Below are positions 24,209-34,504 of a stretch of DNA of 64,000 nt, piece by piece. The translations under genes were made by a program, and so were the position numbers. The stretch is from Heliocidaris erythrogramma (lineage: Eukaryota > Echinodermata > Echinoidea > Camarodonta > Echinometridae): NCBI GenBank assembly GCA_025617745.1, contig CM046853.1, positions 12,540,974 to 12,604,973 of the forward strand, read 5' to 3'. The first letter of the stretch is position 1. Each line of letters starts with the position of its first letter. Below the pieces are notes generated by a model. That model was not told the origin of the DNA. It worked only from the letters and a program-made list of their open reading frames with translations, and did no database searches.

Positions 24209-24618
24209 GTACGGACGTATACGGCCGACGTGGTCTAGGGCTATGAACTTTATTTTTTTTTTATCATTGTTTGTTGCAGTTCCTTATGTTTTAGAGTAAA
24301 GATATGAATTCAAAATTGATGGGGCTCTCTGAACGAAGTTTTGTTGTCATATCGTGATCAGTTAAGCAATGAAAATCAACACCCTTTGAAACATTACACC
24401 TCTTAGTACCATATGGTACTGAACCTTTTCGTACAAATCAGTCATGTCATCAAATCCTAAAACAAACTGAAATTATAAGCCTACTTGACTCTAAACCCTT
24501 TCCTATTCATAAACAAAGCTCTTATAATAATTTTTATTCCAAATTATTTAGTACGTCAAAGTATAACTTTATAATGTAAATATTAATTTGTTCAAGATAA
24601 TTTATTGCCTATTTTTTT

Positions 24619-24890
24619 TAGGGTTCATAATTCTGAAAATGAAATAGGGTTCGTAATTCCGAAAATGAAATAGGGTTCATAATTCCAAAGATGAAATAGG
24701 GTTCGTAATTCCGAAAATGAAATAGGGTTCGTAATTCCGAAAATGAAATAAGGTTCATAATTCCAAAGATGAAATAGGGTTCATAATTCCGAAAATGAAA
24801 TAGGGTTCATAATTCCGAAAATGAGGAAGGGTTCATAATTCTAAAAATGAAATAGGGTTCATATTTTGGAAAATGGAAAAGGGTACCTAA
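24619..24890. repeat. ~26-bp minisatellite, about 10 units
   Basis: The unit is approximately gggttcataattccgaaa followed by atgaaata, with alternating cataattc/cgtaattc and ccgaaaat/ccaaagat variants, suggesting higher-order copying. There are no spacers of unique sequence, so it is not a CRISPR array. Confidence 0.95.
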
Positions 24891-24929
24891 ATAACAAACG
24901 AACATTAAAAGGAATCCAGGAGGCCGAGA

Positions 24930-25110
24930 CGGCCATCAGAGAACCAAAAGGAGTGGAGACAGAGACAGATCGAGACAGAGACTGAGACAGAGACAAGGAG
25001 AAATAGTAAAGACAACAAAAGACATTAGGACATTAATTATAAAGGGCAAATGAAAAAGAAAAGGAAAGAAAGGAAGGAAGGAAGAGAGGAAAAGTAGAAA
25101 GAAGGGAAAA
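24930..25110. repeat. Purine-rich (GA-rich) tract
   Basis: Imperfect gaga/aagg repeats with almost no pyrimidines on this strand. Triplex-prone low-complexity DNA. Confidence 0.8.
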
Positions 25111-25367
25111 GATTGAATTCGGTGATAGAAAGCGAAAGAGAGAGGGCGGGTATTATGATTGGTTAACAAGGTGATAAGTGGAGGTCATCTCATCGATTTT
25201 GTTTTATTTTCTCATATTCTGAACAACAAAACAAACGAAAAATGAAAAAACAAATAAATCAGAAAATAAAACAAAATCGATGAGATGACCTCCACTTATC
25301 ACCTTATTAATCAATCATGATACCGCCCCTCTATCATATCTTTTACTCTCTATCACCGAATTCAATC
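25111..25367. repeat. Inverted repeat (foldback), 257 bp
   Basis: The left arm from gattgaattcggtgatag and the right arm ending ctatcaccgaattcaatc are reverse complements over about 100 bp (including 'aaggtgataagtggaggtca'), with a ~50-nt A-rich spacer. Confidence 0.88.
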
Positions 25368-25426
25368 TTATTTTTTGTGTTTTGGTAATGTTCAGTCATA
25401 CTACTTACTACTGACAAAGTGTGGTG

Positions 25427-25697
25427 CATGGGGGAGATGGGGGTGAAATCGACCCGACTTTGGGGTCTCTTTTGGGGACTCTGCCAAGAGCTGGAGGCAG
25501 TGGCGTATCTAGGTATATTGGCGCAAACTATCAAATCTGCGTCCCCCCCCCCCCCCCCGCCATGGGGGAGATGGGGGTGAAATCGACCCGACTTTGGGGT
25601 CTCTTTTGGGGACTCTGCCAAGAGCTGGAGGCAGTGGCGTATCTAGGTATACTGGCGCAAACTATCAAATCTGCGTCCCCCCCCCCCCCCCCCCCGC
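25427..25697. repeat. Two-copy ~134-bp tandem duplication spanning a transposon end
   Basis: catgggggagatgggggtg recurs at 25427 and 25561. Each unit holds host-repeat sequence plus the hAT-like left end (cagtggcgtatctaggta) and a C-run, so both flank and element end were duplicated after insertion. Confidence 0.9.
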
Positions 25698-26692
25698 TGC
25701 CTGCTAAAAAAAATTTCCCACGAACTTTTTGTCCCTGTCCTCCCTGGCGCATGCCCACCTGATCCTTTCCGATCTAAATCAATTTCGCAATCATAGGGTT
25801 TATTCCGTAAGCGATATAATGACGGTTGCCCCCAGCGTCTTGCTGTGGCGAGATGCGTTAGCCCTCGGACATTTAACCTGAGGTATGTGGGTTCGACTCT
25901 CAGTTTGGACATTACAAAAATGGCGTTTTGTATTTTTACTATTACTAAAAGTAGGATGAAACTTTGAAACCCCATCCAACTCCAAGCATTGTAGGGCTAT
26001 TTCAAAGTTGAGCATGCGTCAAGGACGATAGTGACAAAAAGTTCGTGGGCAAAAAAAGTTCGCCCCCCGCCTAGCAATAGATTTTTTGTTGAAAATTTTG
26101 AACATTCTTATTTTGGGAGCGTGAAACGAACGAAAACCCTGATGAAATATGATTTGAGGAATTTAGCAAAGCAATTGCAAGGCAATTTCATGATTTCTTT
26201 CGAATGTTCTAAACTTTGAAAGTGCTTTTTATATCCCATCTGGCCGGGCACAAAATTATACAGCTCCTGCCTTTTTCGGGGGGGGGGGGAGCAACTAGAG
26301 TCAATTAATGGTTCACACTTTAAAAACGCCATTGGGGCGCGAAATAGCTAGATCCTGAACATAATTATGCAAAGGAGCAAAGCGACCGAGCTTTAGAAAA
26401 TGTTTGCATTTTAAACCCCATAAAACACCATTTCTTACCATTTTGTCCGTCACTGGGGCGCAAATAACGCTTAAAGACCATAAATTTTCTTGTATTTCTC
26501 CCCCTTTTCTTTCTTCTTTTGGGTTTTTTGCGACTATTCGTTTTTCATGAATATTCATGCCGACTAGTCTTGATGGAATAAACCGTATTATCACTTCACT
26601 TCCATAGGATTTAGTGGCACAGGAAAAAACCGCGCCCGGGGCACGTGCCCCTCCCCCCCCCCCCCCCCACCCCCTCCGTCGATACGACACTG
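25498..26692. mobile_element. hAT-like non-autonomous element, 1,195 bp
   Basis: The ends cagtggcgtatctagg and (reverse complement) cagtgtcgtatcgacgg are flanked by gctggagg/gatggagg (7/8). The surrounding repeat is continuous at 12290-12400. It contains G/C-runs and a tRNA-like segment (25840-25912). No transposase ORF. Confidence 0.78.
25840..25912 (+). ncRNA. tRNA-like segment (SINE head or tRNA pseudogene)
   Basis: An A-box-like gtggcgagatgcgttagc is followed by a hairpin (cctcgg...ctgagg) at the anticodon-arm position and a B-box-like gggttcgactctc about 30 nt on. The acceptor stem is not convincing, so this is probably a pol III-derived relic inside the hAT-like element. Confidence 0.5.
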
Positions 26693-26879
26693 GATGGAGG
26701 CTAAACCCGACGGCTACGGTCAGACTGACAACCTTGTTTTCATTGATTTAAGTGGTCAAATCTTATGGGTAAAATGGTGTCACTATTTCGGGACAGGCTC
26801 CTGGCCCATAAGCATATTCCATCCCGGGCATTCCGTGCTTTACTTTTGTTATGAATTCATTTGCTACTTCTCTTACTAG

Positions 26880-27435
26880 TATCTTGTTGATTATCAAGAC
26901 TGTTAAAAATTGGAAGCATCAGAAAATGCGTGCACGGATAATTTACACACAGTATATTATAATAGTGGAAGCAGGCAAGTGTATCTATATAGTAGTTGCC
27001 CTTCAATTCCCTGGTAAAAGGTAACCCTTTGTTCACTGATGCGGCGCCATGTGTAGCTATGACATGATCAATGAACGCGACTCGTCCCGGCCTAACTCAG
27101 CACCACTGCACTTTCTCTTGATTACATTCTCTTCCATACACTGTCTTCATTAACGTACATGGGGATTTATTCAATGTGCATGGAGAAAGCAGAGAGATTT
27201 CAATTTAAAAAAAAAGAAGAAGAAGAGAGAAATACAGAGTAGGGCCTACAGATTAGCCCCGCTTTATTCAAAAAGTGCTCAGCTTCCAGGTGAACACATG
27301 CCAGGCTCGCCATATAGCGGAATTAAAGGGACTTTCCTGGTATTTAGTTATTAATTTTTGAAGTTGTAATCAATCAACACAATTTGGCATTTGGTCTGTA
27401 CAGAAAATTTCATAAAATGTTCATTTTCTTAGTTT
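26880..27435. other. Intergenic DNA
   Basis: No coding, RNA or clear repeat feature seen. Confidence 0.5.
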
Positions 27436-27443
27436 TTGCTGAA

Positions 27444-27990
27444 CAGGCGCGTAGCCAGGTGGGTTATGGGGTCGCCCCATCCCCCACCCCAAACGCCAAC
27501 TAATTTTTTTTTTAAAGCAAAAGCGAAAAAGCGGGAGGAAGTGAGAGAAAAAAGCCTTAAACGAGAAGCTGTTATCTTTCTCTCAAAATTTGCTGAAACG
27601 TCGAATTTTTCGCGCTTCGCGCAGGAAGGGGAAAACTCCCCTGTTATACCATACAGTGCAGTATTGTGTCCAAATAATTGAAAAGCAGTCGGGGCGTCGA
27701 ACTAACTTTTCGCCTTAAAAAAGGGTGCCATACGAAAAATGTCAAAGCTTTCGCGCTTCGCGTGGGAAGAGGGAAACTCTCCCTCCCTGCGCCCACCCTG
27801 TTACATACAGTGCAGTATTGTGTACAAACAATTGAAAAGCAGTCAGGACGTTGAACTTTCACCGTGAAAGAAAGGTGCTACGAGCCGTTATTTTTCTCTC
27901 TCAAATTTGCTCAAACGTCAGACTCCCCCTCCTTGCACGGTTCGCGAGCTCACAACCGCCCCCTAAAATTATATCCTAGCTACGCGGTTG
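27444..27990 (+). mobile_element. hAT-like element with internal ~185-bp tandem repeats, 547 bp
   Basis: The ends caggcgcgtagccagg and (reverse complement) caaccgcgtagctagg are flanked by ttgctgaa/ttgatgaa (7/8). Inside are about two units of a repeat with 'cagtgcagtattgtgt', 'ttgaaaagcagtc', 'gtgctacgagccgttat' and 'cgcgcttcgcg' blocks. The same unit, in the other orientation, forms the array at 28920-30240. Confidence 0.8.
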
Positions 27991-28610
27991 TTGATGAAAT
28001 TTGAAAGAATACTTTTTTGTTTCATACATGTTTTGTGTAAAAACATAATATGTGCAATGATAATAATTATCTAGGTTGGATGTATGTCATGACATATTTT
28101 CTTTAGAAAAAGTGAAAATTTATGTTGTTGTTTTTTTTTTTAGTATATACACGTAGGCCTACTATAAGGCAACTTTGGGAGAGGACCTCGCAAGATATAC
28201 GAAACCCGCGGGTCGAGTTGCCAGTTTGTGTTAGATTGCGTACACTAAAATTTATAACTTTCTGATTTCTTATCGGATTTTGCTCAAACTTTCGCTAATC
28301 TATTTCTTTCATTTTCTCCTTCTAACTTGATTTGCAGGGTGGACTTCTCCTCTACTTTTTCTCTCATGCGCCCATAAATTTTTACCGAGCGGCACATGCA
28401 TGGAACAGTTGTGTGCTTCGATCCTCTGTTCCAACTGGTGATTTTTAGTTTTAGTGCCAGACAGGCACAGGCGTAGCCAGGATTTTTCAATAGGGGGGGG
28501 GGGCGGGTGGGCTGACGTGAAGGATCCAACCGCATAGCCAGGATTTTCATTTTAAGGGGGCGGTTGTGAGTACGCGAAGAGTGCGAAATTGGTGATGAGC
28601 ACGTGCTCCC

Positions 28611-28921
28611 GGGGGGGGGGGGGGGCGCTCGCTATTCATAAGGACAGCTATTCATAAGGACAGCTATTCATAGAAAACCGCTATTCATTAAACACACGTT
28701 ATGCATAGCGGTCCTTATGAATATAGGTATGAATAGTGGTCCTTATGAACGGAGGTCCTTATGAATAGCGAGGTAAATTTGTCTATGGTTTGCTCGCTAT
28801 TCATATAGGACCGCTATTCATAAAAATCCGCTATTCATTTAGTCACGCGTTATGGATAGCGGTCCTTATATGAATAAGTGGTCCTTATGAATAGCGGTCC
28901 TTATGGCTAGGGAGGTTACCC
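28611..28921. mobile_element. 'GCTATTCATAAGG' element, copy 2
   Basis: Contains the same ordered modules as 16353 and 60814, with extra or longer modules. It ends ggaggttaccc, and the left end is obscured by a G-run. Inserted in the satellite-bearing element. Confidence 0.75.
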
Positions 28922-30240
28922 AGGGGGTGGGTGCAGGGTGGGGAAGTTTTCCCCCTCCCGCGCGAAGCGCGAAAGCTCTGACGTTTTATAGCAAATTTGA
29001 GAGAAAGATAACGGCTCGTAGCACCTTTTTTTAGGCGGAAAGTTATTTCGACGTCCGGACGGCTTTTCTGTTATTTGGACGCAATACTGCACTGTATGTT
29101 ACAGAGGTGGGTGCAGGGAGGAGAGTTTTCCCCCTTTCCCGCGAGAAGTGCGAAAGCTCTGACGTTTTAGCAAATTTGAGAGAAAGATAACGGCTTGTAT
29201 AGCAAACAATTTTTTTAGGCGGAATGTTATAGTTCGATGCCCCGACTGTTTTTCGATTACTTGGATGTAATATTGCACTGTATGAAACGTATGATACGTT
29301 TTGAGAGAAAAATAACGGCTTGTAACGCCTTTTTAGGCCTTTTTCTCTCACTTCTAGTTCGGCGCCCTGACTGCTTTTCAGTTGTTTGGACGCAGTACTG
29401 CATTGTATGTGACAGGGCTTAGTGCAGGGACGGAGGGGTTCCCCCTCTCGCGCGAAGCGCGAAAGCTCTTACGTTTTACAGGAAATCTGAGAGAGAGATA
29501 ACGGCTCGTAACACTTTTTTTGTGGGCGGAAAGTTAGTTCGACGCCCTGGCTGCTTTTCAGTTATTTGGACACAATACTGCACTGTTGCAGGGGTGGGTG
29601 CAGGGAGGGGAGTTTCCCCCTTTTCGCGCGAAGCGCCAAAGCTCTGACGTTTTAGCAAATTTAAGAAAAAGATAAACGGCTCGTAGCAAACAAATTTTTT
29701 AGGCGGAAAGTTATAGTTCGACGCCCTGCTGCTTTTCAGTTATTTGGACGCAATACTGCACTGTATGTGACAGGGCTTGGTGCAGGGAGGGGGCAGTTTC
29801 CCCCTTCCCGCGCAAAGCGCGAAAGCTCTGACGTTTTAGCAAATTTAAGAAAAAGATAAACGGCTCGTAGCAAACAATTTTTTTAGGCGGAAAGTTATAG
29901 TTCGACGCCCTGCTGCTTTTCAGTTACTTGGACGCAATACTGCACTGTATGTGACAGGGCTTGGTGCAGGGAGGGGGCAGTTTCCCCCTTCCCGCGCAAA
30001 GCGCGAAAGCTCTGACGTTTTAGCAAATTTGAGAGAAAGAAAACGGCTCGTAGCAAACAATTTTTTTAGGCGGAAAGTTATAGTTCGACGCCCGGATTGC
30101 TTTTCAATTATTTGGACGCAACATTTCACTTTATGTAACAGGGGTGGGTGCAGGGAGAAGAGTTATTTCCCCCTTCCCGTGCGAAGCAAATTTTGAGAGA
30201 AAAATAACGGCTTGTAACGCCTTTTTAGGCCTTTTTCTCT
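28920..30240. repeat. ~185-bp tandem array
   Basis: The spacing between 'gcgaaagctctgacg' occurrences is about 184 nt in the later units (for example 29821 and 30005). Short ORFs in the array arise from the repeat and share no domain. Confidence 0.9.
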
Positions 30241-30283
30241 CACTTCCCCGCTTTTTCGCTCTCGCTTTTTTTTTTTTTTTGCA

Positions 30284-30606
30284 GCTAAAGTGACAAATCT
30301 AAATTTGTGAGCCGGCAAGGACATCATCTGACACAAGATGGAGTTCCTAGATGCCTTCTCAACCTTGTCACAATGGACGGACGGGGGTCCCGGGCCTCCC
30401 TGGGTCATCAATAACGTCTGGACTGGGTGCAATGACCAGTGATCACAGTTGCATGCGGATTCTGACGTCGGAACCGGATTGTTTGGCAGATGGATCTACA
30501 ACTTAATCTAGGCCTTTGTTGCAGTCCGCACTTTTCCACTTATTTCGATATTTTGAGTGAGGGACGACGTGATATTTAACTGGCGACTTTCACTAGGCCG
30601 AATTGT
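30284..30606. other. Unassigned segment before the large duplication
   Basis: A moderately GC-rich piece with no supported gene. The minus-strand frame through it shows no domain I recognise. Confidence 0.4.
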
Positions 30607-31754
30607 ATTGACGTCTCGTGCAAAATGCATTGACAAGTCTAGTCTCTAGCTAGCTTCGCCGATCGATCTAACTTTAGTGCCAATCTGTGACTTGTCGGCT
30701 GGTATGCGGTCGGTAAGTCAACGTTTCTTTTCTTTAACCGCTTCAAAAATATTCTGTTCATTTTTAAAATTAATTTCAGACGATTACCAGGTCCGTAGAT
30801 TTTATCATGTGTTTATCACAAACAATTTAAATCAGAAGTCAGATAGCGCTTGTCTTATTTTATTTCTGTACCAGTGAAGAGCAATGCCTACCAACGACCT
30901 CCCGCCCCGCCCGTAATCTCCCGTGCTTCTCTGGATCTCTGCCCTGCCTCTGGTATCCCAATCGAGCAAGCCCCCTCCGCCTCGTCAGCAACTTCTTTAC
31001 GGGTCTTAAATCATTTTATTTTAAAGGTTTTCACAAAGCAAAAGCTACAAACGATTTTCTATTTAAGATTGGGAGGTCTGACACTCCCTTGTGCAGTTTG
31101 TGTATTTAGAGATCCAGACTATCCAGCATTTTTTGTTATTCCGATTAGGCCCTACCGGTACTGTCAAAGTGTTACTCCTGTTTGGTTGTGTTTGGAAAAA
31201 TTGGAAAGATACTGGCAAGATACTTATGCTCCAAACTGAAAGAGGTATTAACAATCAAGGTACACTGAGATAATTCGTTTTCCCCATTCCAAAACGGAAA
31301 AATGAAAAACAGAATATTGAGTAAAAAACCGTTTCAATTTTCTGTTTTACAAACAGGAAAACGGCCCTTTATTAATAATTTTTGTAAAGTTAAAAACTTG
31401 AAAAACAAAAATATGAATAAACTAATTGTTTTTTGCAATTTTGGTTTTACTGTTTTCTAAAAAATTGTTTTTTCAATTTTTTTCTGCAGAAATGAAAATC
31501 GATCACCTTTTTTTGATTTAGGCCTATATTTTTGTTTTTTCATTATTTGTTCTAAAAAATTGAAAATTAAACACCTTTCTGAATTTGTTTTTCTGTTTTT
31601 CCAAAATCGAAAATTGAACACCCTTTTTCTGATTCTGTTTTTCCGTTTTTGCTTTCGGTAAATGAATAAATGAAGACTGCCCTCTACGGCGAAATAAATG
31701 TATCATACTCGCTTGGCGTGAACTGAAGTAAGTCACCAAGTAAATACACTCGTG

Positions 31755-32180
31755 GGCTATTATGGCTAATATGCCCAGTAATCCTCAAATTGGCAATAAT
31801 CCTACCTAGGATATCAAAAAAACAGCAGAACGGAGGTATAGATACGATTTGTATGGAGCGGAGGTATAAAGCGGCTTAAGAAACTAAGTAATAGATCTAG
31901 TGCAGCAAGATCATTTGCTGTCAATTGCTCGTGGTATAGTGGTAAAGGTGTCCGGTTAGACTGTCGGAGTATTCCCTTTCTTTACTGCACTCCCGTTTAA
32001 GGTTCCGGGTTTGAATCCCGCTCTTTCTTGCTGATAATTTTTTCAGTTATGACTCGATAACGATAGCGTTTATTCCGTTATAAATAAATGAATTTCAACA
32101 ATGAAAACCAAGAAAATTGACTAATTATTCACTTGTTCAGGCGGGTTTAATGGCGGCTGGGCATAATAACGACTTTGGCC
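31755..32180. mobile_element. 426-bp element carrying a tRNA-like pol III unit, in foldback left arm (copy 1)
   Basis: An exact 8-bp duplication cactcgtg (31747-31754 and 32181-32188) flanks inverted ends ggctattatggctaatatgc and (reverse complement) ggccaaagtcgttattatgc. The opposite arm of the foldback (near 35690-35705) has cactcgtg once and no insert, giving an empty site. Confidence 0.85.
31927..32042 (+). ncRNA. tRNA-like pol III unit (copy 1)
   Basis: An A-box-like tggtatagtggtaaagg (31932-31948) and a B-box-like gggtttgaatccc (32007-32019) lie about 70 nt apart, with a T6 run at 32037-32042 that could terminate pol III. The flanking cagcaaga/tcttgctg can pair. The cloverleaf is imperfect, and the T-stem has a mismatch. 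Copy 2 (40834) has tggtctagtgg, closer to the tRNA A box. Confidence 0.6.
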
Positions 32181-32322
32181 CACTCGTGCATGGAATTGCC
32201 AATTTAAAGAGTGCACATATTGCCTGCTACATTATTATTATTATTATTATTATTATTAGCATTTTAATGTCTTGACAGTCACCATTGTATATATTTCTAC
32301 CGCCAACCCGTGGGCCCGTGGG

Positions 32323-33434
32323 TAGCCAGGATTAGCTTCGTGAATGTAGAAAAAAAAAAAAATGGCTATACGCCTTCTACACACGAAGCTAGGCGTTATT
32401 ACCCAGCAATCACATTCCGCACGGGGTAGTACGACATGAAAAATGCCCTGAAATCACACTTTTCTGATAGTTTCCGCGACCCACAGACCCTTCCCCACAG
32501 CGTTTCCTCCTAGGGAAACGTTTGATTAGACAATTTTTTTTTGATTGACTCTAATTTTGGAAATATATCCATAAAAAGATGATAAAAATTACAGAAAACT
32601 CACCAGCGTTTGCGTATCCATGCCTCCGAGGTCATGCAGATCAAAATGGCGGCACGATCGCCGTAATCGAAATCATGAAAACTATTAGGCGCCGTTTGTA
32701 AATTTATTATTTAGCTCAATTATTTACATATAATTCACTATTTAGCTCTTTTCTACGATTATTATACGATAAAATGACATAAAGGATACAATGTTTTATA
32801 AATAATGAATTTTGCAATATCCATAATATTTGATATATAATGAATTTGTGAAATCATTATTTATAAATAATGGAAACTTCAAAATTCATTATTTATATAT
32901 GATGAATATTGTAAAATCATTATTTAAACAAAATGGAAATTGCAAAGTTCATTATTTATAAAACATTGTATCCTTTATGTCATTTTATCGTATAATAATC
33001 GTAGAAAAGAGCTAAATAGTGAATTATATGTAAATAATTGAGCTAAATAATAAATTTACAAACGGCGCCTAATAGTTTTCATAATTTTGATTACGGCGAT
33101 CGTGCCGCCATTTTGATCTGCGTGACCTCGGAGGCATGGATACGCAAACGCTGGTGAGTTTTCTGTAATTTTTATCATCTTTTTATGGATATATTTCCAA
33201 AATTAGAGTCAATCAAAAAAAATTGTCTAATCAAACGTTTCCCTAGGAGGAAATGCTGTGGGGAAGGGTCTGTGGGTCGCGGAAACTATCAGAAAAGTGT
33301 GATTTCAGGGCATTTTTCATGTCGTACTACCCCGTGCGGAATGTGATTGCTGGGTAATAACGCCTAGCTTCGTGTGTAGAAGGCGTATAGCCATTTTTTT
33401 TTTTTTTCTACATTCACGAAGCTAATCCTGGCTA
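32323..33434. mobile_element. TAGCCAGGATTAGC foldback, 1,112 bp, present only in duplication copy 1
   Basis: Exact 8-bp duplication cccgtggg (32315-32322 and 33435-33442). The ends tagccaggattagcttcg and their complement extend into arms of ~500 bp around an AT-rich 'attatttataaata' centre. Copy 2 of the large duplication reads cccgtggg followed directly by tgggtgcagg, the empty site. 8-bp TSD suggests hAT or another 8-bp superfamily. Non-coding. Confidence 0.93.
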
Positions 33435-33656
33435 CCCGTGGGTGGGTGCAGGGGGGGGGGGTCCCCCTCCCACGTGAAGCGCAAAAGCTCCGACGTTTCA
33501 TAACAAATTTGAGAGAAAGATAACGGCGTGTAGCACTTTATTAAGCGGAAAGTTAGTTCGACGCCTGGACTCCTATGACAAACGCCATTTATTTAATGTA
33601 CGATAAAAGAGCAATGTAGATAAAAATGCCTTCCGCAAGAGTATACATGTATTAAA

Positions 33657-33727
33657 GTGACGTAGTGGGGATCGAACCCATGATCATCGTATTTCCAGTC
33701 GAATGTTTTTAACCACTCGGCTACGAC
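33657..33727 (-). ncRNA. tRNA-Ser-like sequence, 71 nt, degenerate (copy 1)
   Basis: On the minus strand it begins gtcgtagccgagtggttaa (A box) and contains gggttcgatcccc (B box). The acceptor stem pairs 6 of 7 and the loop ctggaaa gives anticodon GGA (Ser). The anticodon stem is poorly paired and the long variable arm expected of tRNA-Ser is absent, so this is a pseudogene or SINE head. Copy 2 is at 41443-41513. Confidence 0.6.
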
Positions 33728-33749
33728 TGAGGTCCCCCCCCCCCCCTCC

Positions 33750-34504
33750 TAGCCAGGATTGGCTTCGTGAGTGTAAACAACAACAAAAAATTGGCTATAC
33801 GCCTTTTAGATCACGAAGCCAGGCATTCATCCCCAGCAATCTAATTGCGCACGGGTTAGCAGGACTGGAAATGCCCTGAAATAACACTTTCCTGGTAACT
33901 CCCGCGACCGACAGGTCCTTCACCACAGCGTTTCCTCCTAGGGAAACTTTTGGAATTAGTATGTCTTTTTGATCGTACATATTTTTACAAAAAAATCCAA
34001 AAAAAGAGCATAAGAAATTTCCGAGAACTCACCAGTGTTTGTGTGTGTATCCATGCCTCCTCTTGACATGCAGATATAAAATGGCGGCTGCGTGCGACGG
34101 CGCGCGATGTCAGCGACGTATAGTTTCAATTATGGTTGTATTGCGCGCCGTCACACGCAGCCGCCATTTTATATCTGCATGTCAAGAGGAGGCATGGATA
34201 CACACACAAACACTGGTGAGTTCTCCGAAATTTCTTATGCTCTTTTTTTGGAATTCTTTGTAAAAATATGTACGATCAAAAAGACATACCGGTACTAATT
34301 CCAAAAGTTTCCCTAGGAGGAAACGCTGTGGTGAAGGACCTGTCGGTCGCGGGAGTTATCAGGAAAGTGTTATTTCAGGGCATTTCCAGTCCTGCTAACC
34401 CGTGCGCAATTAGATTGCTGGGGATGAACGCCTGGCTTCGTGATGTAAAAGGCGTATAGCCAATTTTCTTTTTTTTTTTACACTCACGAAGCCAATCCTG
34501 GCTA
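33750..34504. mobile_element. TAGCCAGGATTGGC foldback, 755 bp (copy 1)
   Basis: Exact 8-bp duplication ccccctcc (33742-33749 and 34505-34512). The ends tagccaggattggcttcg and the complement form arms of over 300 bp around a 'atggcggctgcgtgcgacgg' region. ORFs inside (on both strands) are mirror translations of the arms. Confidence 0.92.

Larger units (their letters stand above)
21960..24300. repeat. Tandem duplication unit B of the signal-peptide locus, with three insertions
   Basis: Co-linear with unit A except for insertions at 22170-23065, 23122-23303 and 23435-24208. Each breaks a sequence that is continuous in unit A. Confidence 0.85.
28529..30283 (-). mobile_element. Reverse-orientation relative of the 27444 element with expanded internal array, truncated
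   Basis: It begins with the right-end sequence of that family (caaccgcatagccaggat) and runs through seven or so ~185-bp units ('gcgcgaaagctctgacgttt', 'gagagaaagataacggc', 'ggcggaaagttatagttcg', 'ttggacgcaatactgcac') to the 'ctcacttccccgctttttcg' block. The outer end expected after that is missing. A 'GCTATTCATAAGG' element is inserted near its start. Confidence 0.7.

Noticed and set aside
25343..25762. Gly/Pro-rich ORFs on both strands
   Set aside because: Produced by C/G homopolymer runs within tandemly duplicated transposon ends.
30850..31239. 129-aa plus-strand ORF repeated at 39757-40146
   Set aside because: Identical because of the large duplication; no domain recognised, and it crosses the proposed retro-insertion boundary at 31001.
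33795..34459. Mirror-image ORFs beginning MYDQKDI on both strands
   Set aside because: They come from the two arms of the 755-bp foldback; the frame is not a known protein.
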